Counted from the stretch's first letter, positions 21,810-34,495 are shown. The stretch: DNA of 64,000 nucleotides from Hypericum androsaemum (GCA_963995505.1 OZ023193.1:4982521-5046520); one strand, 5' to 3'. A program made the numbers and translations. Notes: generated by a model not told the origin, from the letters alone.

Positions 21810-24622
21810 TGTTGAGTGTGGAAACACTCTATCATCTATGTATATTTTAGTGTTGGTTTTCCATTGTTTCTAGTATTTTTATGTGTTATGTATTGATATA
21901 GTGTCATATATCATATGATTGTTTTAGTGTAGTTCTTGTGATTTTTATTACATTTTGTTCATATTTATCTCTAGAAAACTTTGTGGAGATGCGAGTAGGA
22001 TATTGGTGCACCTTGGATCGTGTCAAAGGTGATTGGATCAACCGTGAAGAATGGTGCAAGATCGGGACCTCGATGACATTGGGCGAGACTGACCTCGAGC
22101 GACTCAAATGAAGATACCTTTTGCATAGAAAGTCTGATTGAGACGAGTGAGGCAGTTCTGGAAAGAGACATATGTGGCTACAACATTGTCTCTAATGATC
22201 TTCTTCAAATTCGAAGTCCAAGAGGGTGAAAAATGTATCCAAAGTCAAGATTCAAATCTAACAACTTACCTAGCCAAAATGGGCTAGAATTCATGAACTA
22301 TTTTGGGCCCATTTCGGGTTTGTCCATGGATTTACATGGCTGGAACTTTAGGAGGTGAATAGTTAGTTTGAGTAGGGAATTTTTGTATAAATATCCTCAT
22401 TGGCTTTCTTTGCAAGAAAAACTTTTAGACCTTTAGATATTTTGCTAAAAATATTCACCCACTCCACTAACCTTCTCCTTTGGAAGAAAACTTGGCTCAC
22501 CATTGTTGAAGCTTGTAGAGAACTTGAAGGAGAACTTTTGGAAGCTTGAAGATCATCATGAGCTTTTTTTTAACCTTTCTTTTATGTTCATGGTTTACTT
22601 GCTTCATTCAATGGATGTGTTTAGTTGTGTAGTTGATATGTGTGAGTAGTTGATTAGTGGATTTGGTGCCTTGATGGCATCTACTTAGCCTATAGTTTAG
22701 TAGGGTTTAAATGCTAAGGTTTGTAAACTAGTTAATGAGTTTAATGCTTAGCTAATGAGTTTAATGCTTAGCCTTGCTTGATCACCTTGACTATAAACTT
22801 AATTAATTCTAATTGTCGGGAGGGGTTAAGATTAATGGACCATTTAACTAGTTAATTAGTTGCCTATTGATAAGAAATCTCATTAGGTAGTTAGTTATCT
22901 GATGTGTGTCTAAAATATGCATTAAACGCATAGGATTTCGAGTCATTATTGCATGTTTGTCTTTAGTTTAGCATCGTTTTAGTAAATATTTGAGTTTTGG
23001 GTGACTAATAAGTTCTTTGTGCTAAATTGTAGGAAAAGGAGACAAATTTGGAAAGAATTATACTTGGAGAAGAAGTCTGGCAGGGACAGCTGACTTGGAA
23101 GGGTATTTCGGTCAACTTTGGAGTCGAATCTAAGGATGCGTATTTGCCAGACAATTGAAGATATTTCTTTCCTCTTTCCGTGCATATAAAGAACGCCTAA
23201 ATCGGATATCGGAAGAGGAAGTTATGACCAAAATAATGAAGGCTGGTCTGGCAGAATATTATCAGCGAATATTCGGGACAATATTAGAAATTCGGTTTCT
23301 GCATCACGGAAGACTCTCGAAACGGCTTCTCTAGGTTTTTACACTTAGGAGGGCTTATATATAACCCTCTAGACTTATTTTAGACGACACTTTTCATTCC
23401 AGAGAACATATACCTTATTTTTGCCTTTGTCAAGACTATGAGGAACTAAACCTCTAGGTTGATTCGAGGGAGGAGACCCAGGTTTTGGTTGTGAGGATCT
23501 TGGTTATTCAATTTAATTCAGTAGCATTTACTTATTCCTTGTGCTTATTATTGTTCTTGAATAGTTTTGCGGTTGTGAATTTATTCTAGAACTGATTTGC
23601 CATTGATTCTTGATTAGCGATTGCAGTTAGGAATTGAACTAGGAGCAAGGTTAATTCAGCGAGGAACGGTCGTTACCAAACTAATTAACTAGGAATAAGT
23701 AAGGCTAGTTCGTACATACCAAGGTTTTAAGTATAATCGCTAGGAGTAGGAACATCTATTCTTAATGCTATTATCTTATAGAATAGAAATCGGTTGATAT
23801 TCTATCTACTAGGTAATAAACAACTAGTTAGGCGGTCGTTTGGCTAGTTGATTGTTGGATGTTTGTGGTTTCTTTGCGGTTGCGGGAGATTTACACCTAC
23901 TTGCTACATGTATTAGATTATCTTTTGTGATCCAGTGATCAACCAACCTGTCGTGGTACTCCGATCTCGTATCTGCCGCTTTTCTCTCATTGATTTTTAC
24001 TCTTACTTCTCTCTTCTGCATTTTGTTGATTTTGTTTGATTTACAAATCTCTCAAAAACCCCCCCTTTTACTTTTGTTTAAATAGTTAGATTAATTGAGT
24101 ATTCGTTCCTCCTTGGATCTGACTCGGTATTTCTGCTTTCTTACTACAAATTAGTGAGCCGTGAATATCGGTTTATTTTGAGGGGCCTCGACACGCTCGT
24201 CATTATCCAAAGGGGTGATGGTTATAATTGATAATTAGTTAGATTATGTGGCTAATTAGTCATGGAAGCACGATTAGTTTATCTAATCCTAATTAATGAT
24301 CAATTTAGACTAATTATTTATGGGAGCGTTAATTAGTTGCTTTAAAAATACCCATACCATAACATGAACTTAATAAACCCCATAGGCCATTTGGTTATCT
24401 AGGTGTCATCTGAGACCAAGCCTGCTCTTTCCTTTATTGTTTAAATCTTCTTTTAGTTTAGTCGTTGTAGTAATCAACTCATGTTTGGAATTGACAAATC
24501 TATTACTTGTAGTCCTAAACTAGTGGTCAAGTCGTATTTCTGGCCTAACACTTAGTCCTTGTGGGACGACAATTCCTTACTTACACTTTATTGCAAGAGG
24601 GGTGTAAAAATCCTTCCTTTCA
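21810..24622 (+). mobile_element. Solo LTR inserted in the LINE (outer)
   Basis: It starts TGTTGAGTGTGG and ends TTTCA, with ACGGA on both sides (21805-21809 and 24623-24627). Removing it restores the LINE reading across SLIPK...RPISLCN, matching the second LINE at about 62960-63010. Its right end resembles a Gypsy LTR end (ccttgtgggacgacaattcc near 24556). Without the inner insertion it would be about 1.5 kb. No internal retrotransposon domains are present. Confidence 0.85.
22900..24202 (+). mobile_element. Solo LTR nested in the outer solo LTR
   Basis: This 1303-bp LTR begins TGATGTGTGTC and ends GACACGCTCGTCA. TTATC flanks both sides (22895-22899 and 24203-24207). A TATA-like cttatatataac near 23353 and gaggaactaaacctctagg near 23440 fit the U3/R part of a plus-oriented Gypsy-type LTR. 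Confidence 0.85.
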
Positions 24623-25701
24623 ACGGAAACCATGGATGTTTACCAGATTCTTACACTTAGGAATAAGAGAAATATAGGTCCTATTCAAATCACAAGGAAC
24701 TTCAGAAGAATTGAACAAATCCTGAATTAAAGCACATAATTCCTTCCAAATAATCGATCAATCTCTCGGATAAAATAACCTCGAGAACCCATCGGGACCA
24801 GGAGATTTAGAACCTCACATATCAAAAACAGCAACTTTAATCTCCTCAACAGAAATGGGTTTAGTAAGGTGGTCGCACATAAGAGGAGACACAAGGTGAG
24901 GAATACAGTCAAGCACTACAGCCGGATCCGCTGTGGGATTAGCCGAGTATAAGTCACAAAATGGGCCAACACATGCGACTTTAAGATAGCTTCCTCCTCC
25001 GACCAAGTGCCATCAGAAAGCTGTAACTTACATACCTAATTTCTTTGTCTACGCTGGATAGCAATGGTATGGAAGAATGAAGTATTATTGTTGCCCCAAG
25101 TTAGCCAATTGATACGAGATCTCTGAAACCAAAAGATCTTTTCCTTTTCATATAATACCGCAAGCTCCTTTTTCAGAGCGAGTTCTAATGATTTACAGTT
25201 ACCTGCATGGTCTCGCAACTGAACCAGTTAAAGTTAGGCTGAAAGAACCCATATGCGAGCTTTCCTATCTCCAATCATATTCCTACTCCACAAGGTAAGA
25301 TCAGTGGCCCAAAAGTCAGTCTTATTCATAAAGATAAAAGGGAGAATACCATTGAAAAGTAGAGACCAAGAGTGCTCCACCACTTCCCTGCAGCCCTCTT
25401 CCTTAACCCAAAAGGCTTCAAACCTAAATCAGTATGAAGCAAAAAAAAACAATGATCCGAGCCCTCAATAAGACCATGAATCACTTGGGCTTTCGAGAAA
25501 GTGTTTCTCCACCAAACATTTGCAAGACCTCGTTCCAACCTCTGCAACGTGTTATCAGCCCCAAATTGAAGGTTCGACCAGGTAAAAAGATTACCCTTAA
25601 AATCCAAATCAATGAGTTCACCTGCAAGAATAAACTCATTCAAAAGTTCCATTTCCCATAAGTCAGGACAATTACGCCCTTGCCGCTCATCATTTTACCC
25701 A

Positions 25702-26760
25702 TACTTCTTGATCAAACACATTCAATCCAATTATTTTAGGTAGGTTATTACCACATGGGGTTCTAAAAAAAAGTTCTCAAAAAAATTATTACGACTTGGG
25801 ACCTACCAAATTGGACGGGAATGGATTCGGTCCTGGCTTTGAAAAGTGAGCCAGGACCAATCTGGATAAAATGACAACCATTAGATTGAATTTTTAAATT
25901 ATATGCAAGATCTGATTGCTAAGATTCACGCAGGTATTATTATCTTTTTTCCCTTCTTCCATTTATATTTCCTCCCTCACCTTTAACCCTAAAATGTCCC
26001 TGCCTCTCTCTTTCTCCTCTAAAAAAATCTTTCTCTCTCACTTCACTTATCATGGAGCACTTCCCCATCTCCTTCTTAGGAGTCCTCTCGCCAACGCCAG
26101 AGCCAGCAAAGCTTACCACCGACGAGCCCTGATCATCAACTTCCTAGACACCATCGATCAACTCCATAACTGGATCTCCATGCTCGAGGTCATGAAGAGC
26201 GCGAGGGTCTCTTCCTCCCAGCGGATCTCCAACTTGAGTCACAGTGAAGAGGCGGTGATACCCAACAAGAAGCAGTGCCAGTCAGATCTGAGTCTGTCCA
26301 TGACCCCGGACTATTACGCCAGGAGTAGCAACTCCCTCCTCTACGCGCACGTTATCCCCTTCAGCCTCTACGAGCTTGAGTCCTGTTCATGACAAATGTT
26401 TTAATTAATTTTGATTTCAAACCCTCAACAAGTAGATTTGTGATGATTGGGCTCAGGACTATCGCATTCCTCTTCCCTGTACCTCCTAGGTTGATTGCTA
26501 TCTTGTGATGGTTGTTATTTTGGTTCCCTGTTTTTGTTTTCTTCTTTGTAGTTTACTCTTTTGGTGTAGTTTGCTAATTGTTGCTTACTGTGCAACTCCA
26601 CCTAAGGAGATGTGTTGTATCCCTATTTTTTTATTCTTAATAAGAAGACCCATTTATTTCTCACAATATCAGTTGCTTCTGATTGTTGTCTTTCTACGAT
26701 AAACACATTGCTGCTACCTTTGTTCTGAATCGATGATGGTGCTTTACTTGATATCTTCCG
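25702..26760 (+). other. Spacer with an unrecognised 158-aa reading frame
   Basis: An open frame at 25916-26392 stands out because 26040-26390 has balanced, codon-like composition in an AT-rich setting (ARASKAYHRRALIINFLDTI, then DQLHNWISMLEVMKSARVSS, ending SLYELESCS). The first ~40 residues look like 5' UTR translated by chance. I do not recognise a family. It could be another captured gene fragment or a small lineage-specific gene. No introns or conserved motifs can be shown. Confidence 0.25.
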
Positions 26761-26819
26761 TACTAGGTCCTCACAAAACTGTATACTTTTGTTAGATAGA
26801 AATTGAAACTTTCAAGCAT

Positions 26820-27545
26820 TAAATGGTATAGCCTTTTTTTAAATAGTTTGTCCGGTTATGTTAAAATAATTTGTACGATTTTCTTAAAATGGTTTGTCTG
26901 GTTTTGTTTAAATGGTTTTCATTGTAATGATCGATTGATTTGTTCTATTATATTCGAATAGTTTTCAATGTTATGATAAAATAGTTTTTAGTATTACGAT
27001 AAAATAGTATGTTATGTCATGATCGAAAGGTTTGGTCTATTATGATCGAATAGTTTGCACTGTAACGATCGAATAATTTTACTGTAATGATTGAAGAGTT
27101 TGTTCTGTTATGTTTGAATAGTGTTCAATGTTACAATAAAATTATTTGTTATGTCATATGATCGAAAGGTTTGTTAAAAATACTTATAATAAGAAAGTTA
27201 AATAATTAAAGATATAACGGAATAAACTATTTGATATAGCAAAGTAAACCATTGTATTAAATGGTACATGTGAGTATATCAAATAGTATGTTCGGATATA
27301 TTAAATGGTATGCACGGTTATATCGAATGATACGCCTGGTTATATCGAATGGTATGCCTAATTATATTAAATGGCACACCCGGTTATATTAAATAGTATT
27401 CCCGATTATATCAAATGGTTTGCCCAATTATATCGAATGGTGTCCGATTATATTAAACGATATACCCGTCTATATCAAATAGTATGTCTGATTATATCAA
27501 ATGGTATCCGATTATATCAAATGGTACGCTCGATTTACTATACTA
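26820..27545. repeat. Degenerate 23-27-bp minisatellite
   Basis: The stretch is built of loosely repeated units like ttaaatggtatgcccggttatat. The left part (26830-27170) is richer in gtttg and gatcga variants; the right part (27240-27535) is more regular (ttatatcgaatggt and ttatatcaaatggt variants). Units are diverged and vary in length. Open frames through it are a by-product of the repeat. Confidence 0.75.
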
Positions 27546-28404
27546 GTTCTTTTACTTGTGACCGAATATATATTTAAAAAATAAAGTTCAAGGGAAAAAA
27601 TTAAATGACAGGTGGAACCCACCCATGTTTCCCTTCCGAGGAAAAAAATAAACACCACCTCATTCCACGCATCCTACTTTAATATTTTATTTTTTTTATT
27701 GCCTATTCTACCCCTCACCAGGATCGTACTGGATATTGCATCCAGGTTCGAATCTTGTCCCAAATTGGATGGTCTTGGCTAATACATTCGCACTTGCATT
27801 AAACCGAAGTTGTGTAACACATGCTATTTTTAGAAGAAGTAAATATTGTACACAAAGTTACATATCCAATGGATTGAATATTGGATCTCATCAATCTTTT
27901 GCAAGGCCGGATTCAAGTCACTGGAGGGGAGGAAAAATTTGGGGTTGGATTTGGTGGAGACTAGACTAGTCCCCACCAATTGGGATTAAAGAGAGGATAA
28001 TGGCAATAGAGATAATAAAGATTAAATTAGGGGCAATATTGAAAAATTACTAAAAACTTAACCAACCTAGAACCCATTGAAAAAGGTGAGAAGAGAGAGA
28101 AAATGGCGTAAGTGGAGGTGTCAGTGGGGACCACTTTGAGAGAATTTTTAATACATAGAGGATATTTTTAATACGTCAGAATTTTAACATTTTTGAATTT
28201 TTGATATTTGAAATTGAATACTTTGAATAGTATGTTTTATATCCGAAAATTTTGAATTAAAATTTTTTAAATTTTAACAATTTTAGACAAGTGTTTCAGC
28301 TCAGAATTTGGTTTTCACTAAAATTCGAGTTACATTTATAATCCTCGTTAAATATTAAATCTGGTATTTTTTTTTACTAAAATAAGAGTTACATTTGCAA
28401 ATCA

Positions 28405-29115
28405 ATATCATTACACATGCAAACCAATACTACTACATTCGAAAACCAATATTACTACATTCGAAAACCAATATCACCACATTCGAAAACCAATATCACT
28501 AGATCTGAAAACTAATATCACCACATTCGAAAACTAATATCACGACAATCGAAAACCAATATCACCACATCTGAAAACCAATATCACTACATCTGAAAAC
28601 CAATATCATCACATTCAAAAATCAATATCACGACATTCGAAAACTAATATCATGACATTCGAAAACCAATATCACCACATTCGAAAACCAATATCACTAC
28701 AGCAAAAAATCAATATCACAAAGGTAAAAACCAATATCTATACAGCTAGAAACCAATATCAACGCAGCTAAAAACCAATATCACTACACATTTAAACCAA
28801 TATCACCACATTCGAAAACCAATATCACTAAATCTGAAAGCCAATATCACTACATTCGAAAATCAATATCACTACATTTGAAAACCAATATCACCACATT
28901 CGAAAATCAATGTCACCACATTTCAAAAACTAATATCACTACATTCGAAAACCAATATCACTACAGCAAAAAACAAATATTACTAAGCTAAAAACTAATA
29001 TCTATACAGCTGAAAACCAATATCAACACAGCTAAAAACCAATATTACTACATTTTAAAACCAATTTCTTTTACATCTCAAGACTAATTTTGCTACACCT
29101 TTAAACCAATATCCA
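28405..29115. repeat. 22-bp minisatellite, about 33 units, with higher-order pattern
   Basis: Consensus unit is ccaatatcactacattcgaaaa. About 33 consecutive units can be read by eye, nearly all 21-23 bp. A five-unit variant series (units ending in agcaaaaaa, aagctaaaaa-like, atacagct, aacacagctaaaaa, then acattttaaa-like) occurs at about 28695-28800 and again at about 28960-29060, roughly 12 units apart, which points to duplication of a block of units. Confidence 0.85.
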
Positions 29116-29765
29116 TCCAACACATGCAACACAACTCTAAAATAATTTGAAGCCAAATTAGTTGCCTCCCACTCTCAGGAAGCTCCTCTAATTTAATTTG
29201 AAGAAGCTCGTCAAATCTGGGAAGAAGAAAAAACAGCATGGAAGGGCGGTGAGGTTCTTCACGGCAGTGAGGTTCTTCACCAAGCTTGTGCAAGTCAAGG
29301 AGAATCGAGTTGGAGGAGGCATAGAGCTTACCGCCGTCGCCGTCATCATCGCCATCGACAACAAAAAAACCCCACCATCGACATGGCCAACAAACCTCCC
29401 ACTGTCATCATTGCCAATAAATCTCAAGAAGTCAATATAGATCCTCCTTGTACGGGCCGTAATTCTAACGGGAAAATAAATTTTGGATGATCTGGATTTA
29501 TAATTAATTGGGTAGGGAAGGAAAATAGATTTTTGATAATATGGGTTTATTTAATTAGTGAAAGAGAGGGTGGGAGAGGAAGAGACGAGACAGAGAGGAA
29601 GAGAGATGGTTCGTTTAACCTAGTTTTTTGTTTAAAAAGTCAAAAATGTCTCTGATTGGTTATTGACCATTGGATCTAAATTTTTTTAAAATCAAATCTC
29701 GCGGCTCTAAATCTAGTCCCCACTTGGGAATAACTTTTCTTTACTCCCCGCTCAATCCGTCCCCG
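29116..29765. other. Spacer between minisatellite and block 2
   Basis: A short open frame at 29198-29440 (MKKLVKSGKKKKQHGRAVRF start) has an internal 14-bp echo (gtgaggttcttcac twice). I recognise no family and would not call it a gene. A tag ctagtccccac...ttggga occurs near 27966 and 29714 in direct orientation. Confidence 0.4.
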
Positions 29766-30099
29766 GGAAATTGGGGGTTGAAATTTCAATTTCCCCCATT
29801 TTTTCCCTCTTCTTAAAATAGATCATATTTTTGTATTTTTTATACATAAATCGATGAATCATTTGACGAATTATTCGACGAATCAAATTCAAATTTGATT
29901 CGACGAATTCTATAAATATGAATCGTATTCAATTCGTCTTCAGATGAATTCAAATGGCATGTTTGAAGAATTAAATTTTTAACGAATCAAATCAAATCAA
30001 ATCACTAATCGGATTCTAATAATGGTCAGGTCTACGTGCAGTTAGTGCAGTCGCACTTTGGTAGTGAATTGATTGCTCGCACCTCGTCCTACATCCCTC

Positions 30100-30564
30100 T
30101 CAAATTTTTATAGTAGGCTCAACATACATCTTTTCTTGCCTGAGAAGTGATATCTCACAGCGGAGTTCATAGGCTCTTGGGTCGCTCCCCGTTCCAAAGC
30201 GCTCCTCCAAGTCTGACCAAATTTCTATCACGATTTTGGCATACCGCACACTTGCACGAACTTCCTTAGTCATGGCACTTTTGAGCCATCCCTTGACCAT
30301 GGCTTCACAATGCATCCATGTAGCAATGTCTTTGAAATTCATTGTGGGACATTCCATAGTTCCATCAACGAAACCATATGTATTCTTCACATAAAGTGCA
30401 TTGGACATGTCGGCCACCCACTCTCCATAGTTGCTGCCATGGAGGAGATGATCAATAAAGACATGACTTGGGTTGTATGATGCATGGATGAAGCATGGAG
30501 ACATCACATCCATACTGCTGGAAAGGCTGGGCGAAGAACTTGCCTCATCTCTCCTGCTCAACAT
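30100..30564 (-). pseudogene. Truncated Copia gag fragment (block 2)
   Basis: This is a 154-aa frame homologous to 2493-2957, with NYGEWVADMSNALYVKN, GFVDGT and WLKSAMTKEVRASVRYAK. It retains the four codons missing in block 1, so it is closer to the ancestral sequence. It starts about 40 bp from the primer-binding site and ends without the zinc knuckle or pol domains. It is a relic of the 5' end of a Copia element. Confidence 0.8.
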
Positions 30565-30606
30565 ATTCTACGAGTAGTGGCAGGTGATTTTTTTTTTACC
30601 AAGATT

Positions 30607-30803
30607 GCTCTGATACCATGAAAAATAATGTACCACTTATAGGCTTTCATTCATCGTTGGAAAATATATATAGAGGTTTACATGTACGTATGATCTAGAT
30701 ACACAAGTTACACTTCCCAATTAAGTTTGTTTCCTCTACGAGGTCTTTACATATGCGATTCCTAATAGGATTCTATTCCTAATCAGGTCTGTGATTTCCA
30801 ACA
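30607..30803 (-). mobile_element. Copia 5' LTR and intact primer-binding site (block 2)
   Basis: On the minus strand the LTR starts TGTTGGAAATC at 30803 and ends ...TTTTTCA at 30619 (185 bp). TGGTATCAGAGC (30618-30607), the standard primer site for initiator-Met tRNA, follows directly, then the gag start. This fixes the element as Copia. Confidence 0.82.
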
Positions 30804-31192
30804 AAAACACCAATATGCGAGATGAATATGCCGCACTTGATAACTAATTAAACTAGAACAATATTTTTGATACAATTATTGTGTTTTCCTATTAACTTCG
30901 TTTATATTGTTATTTTAATTGGAAGGAAGCCGCAAAAGGCACTGATTACGTGAAGAATCCAATGTAACCGATGATGGGTCATCGAAGAAGAGAGTTAGTC
31001 AATCTAGTTATCCTTTTCCACCGGAGGATCCCACCCTGTCTTCTTCCTTGAAGGTGTCACGAGAGTGGCGTGTACCAAGGAAATGAAGGAAGTCTTTAAC
31101 AATTTGAGCACCACACACTCAATTGCTAAGGTCAAGAGCAAAATTGCTTCATATTCTACCTTGATATTGATATTGATTGTTACACCTCTGCT

Positions 31193-31510
31193 TTCTCGGA
31201 AAATTCTAATATAAATCCAACGTGAATATTAATTTTTGAAATGTTTGACTAATCAAATACATCTGCTTCTTCAGCTTCCAAAGAGCTGTAATTTCACGAA
31301 AAGGACTAAATAATTCCATCAAACGCAGCGCTGGGAACTCCCCACCAAATAGGGCAACGGAAATTTCCAATGTCATAGTCTAGCAGTTTTTATTCTTTCT
31401 TTTTATCCTCTGCTTTTTCTCGGAAAATTCTAATATAAATCCAACGTGAATATCAAATTTTGAAATATTTGACTAATCAAATATATCTGCTTCTTCAGCT
31501 TCCAAAGAGC
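31193..31510 (+). promoter_or_regulatory. Duplicated promoter module with W-box cores upstream of gene B
   Basis: Two copies of the ~93-bp module match those before gene A, each with gtttgactaatcaaat or atttgactaatcaaat and cttcttcagcttccaaag. Both TTGACT cores are kept, and a TATAAAT follows at 31539-31545. Confidence 0.5.
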
Positions 31511-31612
31511 TAAGAAACCGAGATGCCACAGTAAACCATATAAATGGAAAGTTCCCTCAACTACATCTCACCCAAGTGAAGAAGAGATCACAAAATAAAA
31601 TTAAATCTGAGC

Positions 31613-34160
31613 ATGGGAGACAAAATGCCAAATGATCATCATCAAGACATAAGATCATTGTCCCAAGCAGCTGCAAGGAACGACGTGAAAACCTTGAACA
31701 GTTTGATCCGAGAGAACCCACATCATGTCTCCAACATTTCATCGCACACTGATCGGACAACACCCTTGCATGTATCAGCTTCGCGTGGCCACCTCGCCTT
31801 CACCACGTCCCTGCTGAGCCACGACCCGCGGCTGGCCACCGCGTGGGACATGCTCGGGCGGACCCCGCTCCACTTGGCGTCCATGGAGGGCCACTTGGAG
31901 GTGGTGAAGGCCTTGCTCGGTGCTGATCAATGTGTTCGTTGCCTGGCTCCGGACAAGGGCGGTCGGATACCGCTTCATTGGGCTGTAATGAGAGGGAAAG
32001 ACGCCGTCGTGACGGAGCTGGTCGCGGCGTGCCCGGAGTCCCTCGACGTGTCATTGGAGGGAGACACGGTGCTGCACTTGGCTGTCAAGCATAACCAGCT
32101 TCAGACATTGAAGAAGCTGGTTAGTTTGGTTGAGGATCACTATAGCCGGATTTTGACTGAGGGCAATCAAGAGGGCAACACCGTTTTGCATTTAGCTGTC
32201 TTGCTTGACCAAACCGAGGTATGCAATTATTAATTACTTTTCTCAATCTAAATGAATTGGTCTACTAATTAGGTGATATAAACAAAAAAATATCTATTTT
32301 AACGTAATATTAATTATTGTGATTCGATGATAAAAATACTTAAATTAATTGGTTATGAAGTTATTTTAACTTAACTAAGATGTTTGATATCTCAAGTTTG
32401 AGTCACTAAGAGTGCAACAATGTTAAATACTAATTGAGAGAGTTTTGTCACTATTTTTTTAACAGCTCAAACTCGAAATAATTTGGTTAACCTAAAATAA
32501 TTCTTTTTCCTTCAAAGTTATTGTTGTGTCCTAATTATCAATTATTAATGGCTAATTACATGTTTATATATCAGTAAATTACACCACCAAAAGTACTTAA
32601 TTTGATTTGATAATATGCAGATGGTTGAATATCTACTTACATTACCCAAAATCAAATCGGAGGCGACGGACACCCTAAACAAGGTGGGATTGAACGCACT
32701 GGAAGCCTTGGAGAACAAGTCGACCCCACAGTACTTGAAACCCAATCAAATAAGAAAAGCCCTGAGAAAGGGAGGGGTCCGATCCCGCCGGGAAGTTCCG
32801 GCCAAGACGTGGCTAGGAAATATATTCCGTTTCATTAACACTTTCTTCACGGTCAATTGGATGACCGAGGCTCGGACCCAGCTGATCGTAGTCTCCACCA
32901 TTATAACAACCATCACTTTCCAGGTCGCCGTCAACCCGCCGGGTAATAAATATATGCATTAAGTTAACACATCGCTAATTTTTAAACAAAATATATCATT
33001 AGTTACAGGTGTAGTGGAATTGTTTATAAATGTTAAAAATTAACATATTCGTTGTCATTTTTATTACAAAAACTTGGTTGTTAGTTGGACCAATGGTTAG
33101 CATCGTTAACTACCGGTTCTACAGGTTGGAGTTCTCCAAATTAGACCAACTAGTCAAGACAAAAATCTTTAAAAATCTATTTTTTGACAAAAATATTCTC
33201 TTTATTTTTATTATATAAAAGGTGATTAAATTATAATTTTTTATTTGTAATATAAATTAATTATAATATATTTTTATTTAAAGAACTTTTAGCCTATTGG
33301 CGTCGAATTGGAGGAAATCCGGGTCTCCCAGTCCATTTTTAAAATTTTGGTTATTATTTGCACGGTCCCATGTTATCACATTTTGGCGATGTGAGAGTCT
33401 ATGCAAATTTTGGCTTAATAAATTTATGCGAGAGGGCGTGTTGAGATAGTGATGTGTGTATACATGGAAATGCTAACACTATACAATTGCAAATTAGACA
33501 ATCATAAAGATACATATGTATATTTTGATCAAATATCACTTTTAAAAATTCCACCCAACTCACGTCATCTCAATTATCTTGTTTGACCACCAAGGCGGCG
33601 TGTTCCAAGTAAGCTTCACCGACATAAAAAGCCCGGACACGTTGATGATGCTAAGCCCGAAACCGTGTTTAAAATTAAACCCCGCCGAATTCCACAAGGA
33701 GTGCCAGCTGCCGGGGAACGCCGTGTTCGGCTACTTCAACCCGATCGAGTTCAGCATCCTCACTGTGTTCAACACCGGCGCCTTCCTCGGCTCCCTCTGC
33801 GTCACCGTCATCCTCGCCAGCGGCTTCCCACTCCAAAACCCAATTGTGCTCTCCTTCTTCAACCTCTGCGTCGCATTCACCCTCGAGTCCCTGATGATCA
33901 CCTTCGTCGTAGCCGTCGACCTCTCCATCCCGACGCTCCTGCGAACCGCGCTCGGCAATATCGAGTATTGGGAGACGCGTCTCGCCTTCGGAGTGTTCGG
34001 CGTTTTCCTCACGCTCAACATGTTTGTGCTGACCTGGGGGCTGCTCAAGAAACCCTCGGAGTACATTCTAAGGGCTCTGGCCTCCTTATTGCCTTGCAAA
34101 CGAAATGGAGCGCCAACAAAGAGCCCCAAATCCGGCCGCCCCTTATATCTGATTCGGTGA
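31613..34160 (+). CDS. Ankyrin-repeat PGG-domain membrane protein (ACD6-like), gene B
   Basis: Exons 31613-32218, 32621-32942 and 33595-34160 join in frame to 497 aa. Order as in gene A: N-terminal MGDKMPNDHHQDIRSLSQAA, five to six ankyrin repeats, basic linker, a helix with LIVVSTIITTITFQVAV, NPPG split by intron 2, then GVFQVSFTD and three more hydrophobic helices. Exon 3 has ten extra codons near its start relative to A (SPDTLMMLSPKP) and only one copy of the C-terminal LNMFVLTWGLLKK segment. It ends GRPLYLIR rather than GRP. Intron 2 is 652 bp against 183 bp in A. No lesion is seen, so both A and B appear able to make protein. Confidence 0.88.
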
Positions 34161-34190
34161 ATTATTGTTATTCAAAGTCGATCATTATCC

Positions 34191-34495
34191 TGGTATTCTT
34201 TGCATGGCATATCTCGAGGGGTCCCAGACTGTCGGCTTGTGGATTCAGCTGAGTTGGTTGATAGACGATGTTTTTCCAGCACATTGATTGGAGGCGTCCC
34301 TCCGACTATCCGAATTGTGGGATACAGCGGAGTAGAATTTAGAGTGTTCGGGTTCTCTCTTGGTCTATTAATCAAGGGACCCCACTCCTTCTGACTGCCC
34401 AGGATGTGGGATCGGCGAAGTAAGTCATAGGTTTTCCATGTATGTTTTGAACGCTTGTTTCTTTTATTTATGAAATCTCTTTTCCGCCAAAAAAA
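34191..34495 (+). mobile_element. 5'-truncated LINE tail downstream of gene B
   Basis: An insert absent from block 1 is flanked by tcgatcattatcc (34178-34190) and tcgatcattttcc (34496-34508), a 13-bp target duplication with one change. It ends tttatgaaatctcttttccg followed by ccaaaaaaa, like plant LINE 3' ends with a poly-A tail. Confidence 0.78.

Larger units (their letters stand above)
19181..25691 (-). mobile_element. Decayed L1-type LINE split by nested solo LTRs
   Basis: On the minus strand the order is: end of the endonuclease domain (LIDLDFKGNLFTWSNLQFG near 25600), linker, RT, zf-RVT (20130-20330) and RNase H (19580-19740). RT pieces include KLDLKKAYDMVNWDFLRNVM, RGIRQGDPLSPFLFLF and the LFADD catalytic box. 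RNase H shows VKLNCDVSWLNSSVS. The 3' end has a poly-A tail, seen as T's at 19182-19188. Flanks atttacccgt (19169-19178) and attttaccca (about 25692-25701) look like an imperfect target duplication. The start of the endonuclease and ORF1 are missing, so it is 5'-truncated. Many stops and frameshifts are present. Confidence 0.85.

Noticed and set aside
28405..29115. CRISPR-like regular array
   Set aside because: There are no conserved repeats separated by unique spacers; the whole 22-bp unit repeats, and the context is plant nuclear DNA.
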